Shown one piece after another: positions 63,175 to 64,000 of a stretch of 64,000 bases of DNA (positions are counted from its first letter, which is position 1; each line of letters begins with the position of its first letter). Both the position numbers and the translations under genes were made by a program. The stretch is from Pseudopedobacter sp038243635 (lineage in GTDB: Bacteria > Bacteroidota > Bacteroidia > Sphingobacteriales > Sphingobacteriaceae): positions 1 through 64,000 of the forward strand of contig JBBSQW010000004.1 of assembly GCA_038243635.1 (NCBI GenBank), given 5' to 3'. The notes beneath the pieces were generated by a model that had not been told where the DNA came from, searched no databases, and saw only the letters and a list, made by a program, of their open reading frames with translations.

Positions 63175-64000
63175 CTAATAAGCAAGTGCAAATAATACTC
63201 GCTCTTTTGACGGCTTTCCTGTCACCATACAAATACCTTCTTCTTGTTTGTTATCTAAAGGAATGCACCTAATTGTTGCTTTTGTATCTTCTTTTATTTT
63301 GGTTTCCGTTTCTGGCGTACCGTCCCAGTGGGCGGCTATAAAGCCACCTTTCTGCGTTAAAACTTTTTTAAACTCATCGTATGAATTTACTTCGGTGGTC
63401 ATCTCTGCTCTGTAATCGAACGCTTTGTTATAAATATTATTCTGTATATCTTCCAAAAGGTTTTCGATGACATCCGCAATTCCGTCTCTAGAAATGGTTT
63501 CTTTAGAACGAGTGTCTCTACGGGCAATTTCGACAGTGTTGTTTTCTAAATCTCTGCCACCAAATGCCAATCTTACAGGTACGCCTTTTAACTCATACTC
63601 AGCAAATTTAAATCCAGGGCGTTGTGTATCTCTATTGTCATATTTAACAGAAATTCCTTTGGCTTTTAAAGCAGTTGTAATCTTCTCAACCTCGGCAGAA
63701 ATCTTAACTAGCTCTTCATCGCCTTTATAAATTGGTACAATTACCACTTGTATTGGTGCTAATTTGGGAGGTAAAACCAGTCCCTGATCATCTGAATGCG
63801 CCATAATTAAAGCACCCATCAATCGAGTGGAAACGCCCCAAGAAGTAGCCCAAACGTGTTCTAACTTACCTTCTTTACTGGTGAATTTTACATCAAATGC
63901 TTTGGCAAAATTTTGACCTAAAAAGTGAGAAGTTCCAGCTTGTAAAGCCTTACCATCTTGCATCAAAGCTTCAATACAAAGCGTATCTAAAGCGCCTGCA
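63175..64000 (-). CDS. proS: Prolyl-tRNA synthetase, C-terminal part (cut by window edge)
   Basis: The 275 codons shown are the C-terminal half of a type-3 (archaeal/eukaryotic-like, short) ProRS, which charges tRNA-Pro. From the window edge it reads AGALDTLCIEALMQDGKALQAG, then the class II region GTSHFLGQNF, a motif-3 part (WGVSTRLMGALIMAHSDDQGLVLPP), an anticodon-binding domain (PIQVVIVPIY to EIARRDT), and the ProRS-C domain ending VLFALAY. The frame continues to base 64000, so the gene start is outside the window. Confidence 0.93.
   Translation of the reverse strand, partial: AGALDTLCIEALMQDGKALQAGTSHFLGQNFAKAFDVKFTSKEGKLEHVWATSWGVSTRLMGALIMAHSDDQGLVLPPKLAPIQVVIVPIYKGDEELVKISAEVEKITTALKAKGISVKYDNRDTQRPGFKFAEYELKGVPVRLAFGGRDLENNTVEIARRDTRSKETISRDGIADVIENLLEDIQNNIYNKAFDYRAEMTTEVNSYDEFKKVLTQKGGFIAAHWDGTPETETKIKEDTKATIRCIPLDNKQEEGICMVTGKPSKERVLFALAY

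Overview
The window looks like the chromosome of a low-GC member of the Bacteroidota, most like a Sphingobacteriaceae/Pedobacter-type soil glycan degrader. The evidence is paired SusC/SusD genes, two hybrid two-component sensors of the HTCS type, C-terminal type IX secretion (T9SS) sorting domains, a Rho with a long charged N-terminal insert, and Bacteroidota-specific families (DUF2851, TIGR02757, DUF6122, DUF4251). No rRNA, tRNA, CRISPR array or intact insertion sequence was seen. All assignments come from reading the sequence; no search was run.

Region 1 (1-30617) is a plant-polysaccharide utilisation region, best explained as targeting acetylated, glucuronic-acid-bearing xylan or arabinoxylan. 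It begins with a SusC/SusD pair whose SusD runs off the left edge. A divergent two-module SGNH esterase with a T9SS tail follows; its signal peptide is cut off by a one-base frameshift. Then come an HTCS regulator and a six-gene minus-strand operon: SusC, SusD, GH43 lipoprotein, FG-GAP T9SS protein, second GH43 and a clan GH-A hydrolase, closed by a strong terminator. A second HTCS and three tightly packed esterases follow (sialate O-acetylesterase-type, alpha/beta hydrolase and CE15 glucuronoyl esterase). SusC/SusD capture oligosaccharides, the GH43 and GH-A enzymes cut the backbone and side chains, the esterases strip acetyl and lignin-uronic esters, and the HTCS proteins would sense periplasmic oligosaccharides.

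Region 2 (30857-46684) is mostly housekeeping: a stand-alone ketosynthase, a Cu+ P-type ATPase, an FAD-linked 2-hydroxyacid dehydrogenase with folB, a decayed glutaryl-CoA dehydrogenase, small proteins, pyrF, rho, a phosphatidylserine synthase, an Hpt protein with folK, and sppA.

Region 3 (47024-64000) holds an ECF sigma factor paired with a membrane-anchored HtrA-like protease that also looks like an anti-sigma factor, a small lipoprotein, and an M23 peptidase/MerR/diacylglycerol-kinase-like cluster. A tight three-gene run then joins two outer-membrane barrel-like proteins, one with a ComEA-like helix-hairpin-helix region, to ComEC; it is a candidate DNA-uptake module and the most interesting locus here. 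An LTA-synthase-like sulfatase, a TIGR02757 protein, a cystathionine gamma-synthase-type enzyme whose N-terminus is built from a dispersed palindromic repeat, and a partial prolyl-tRNA synthetase complete the window.
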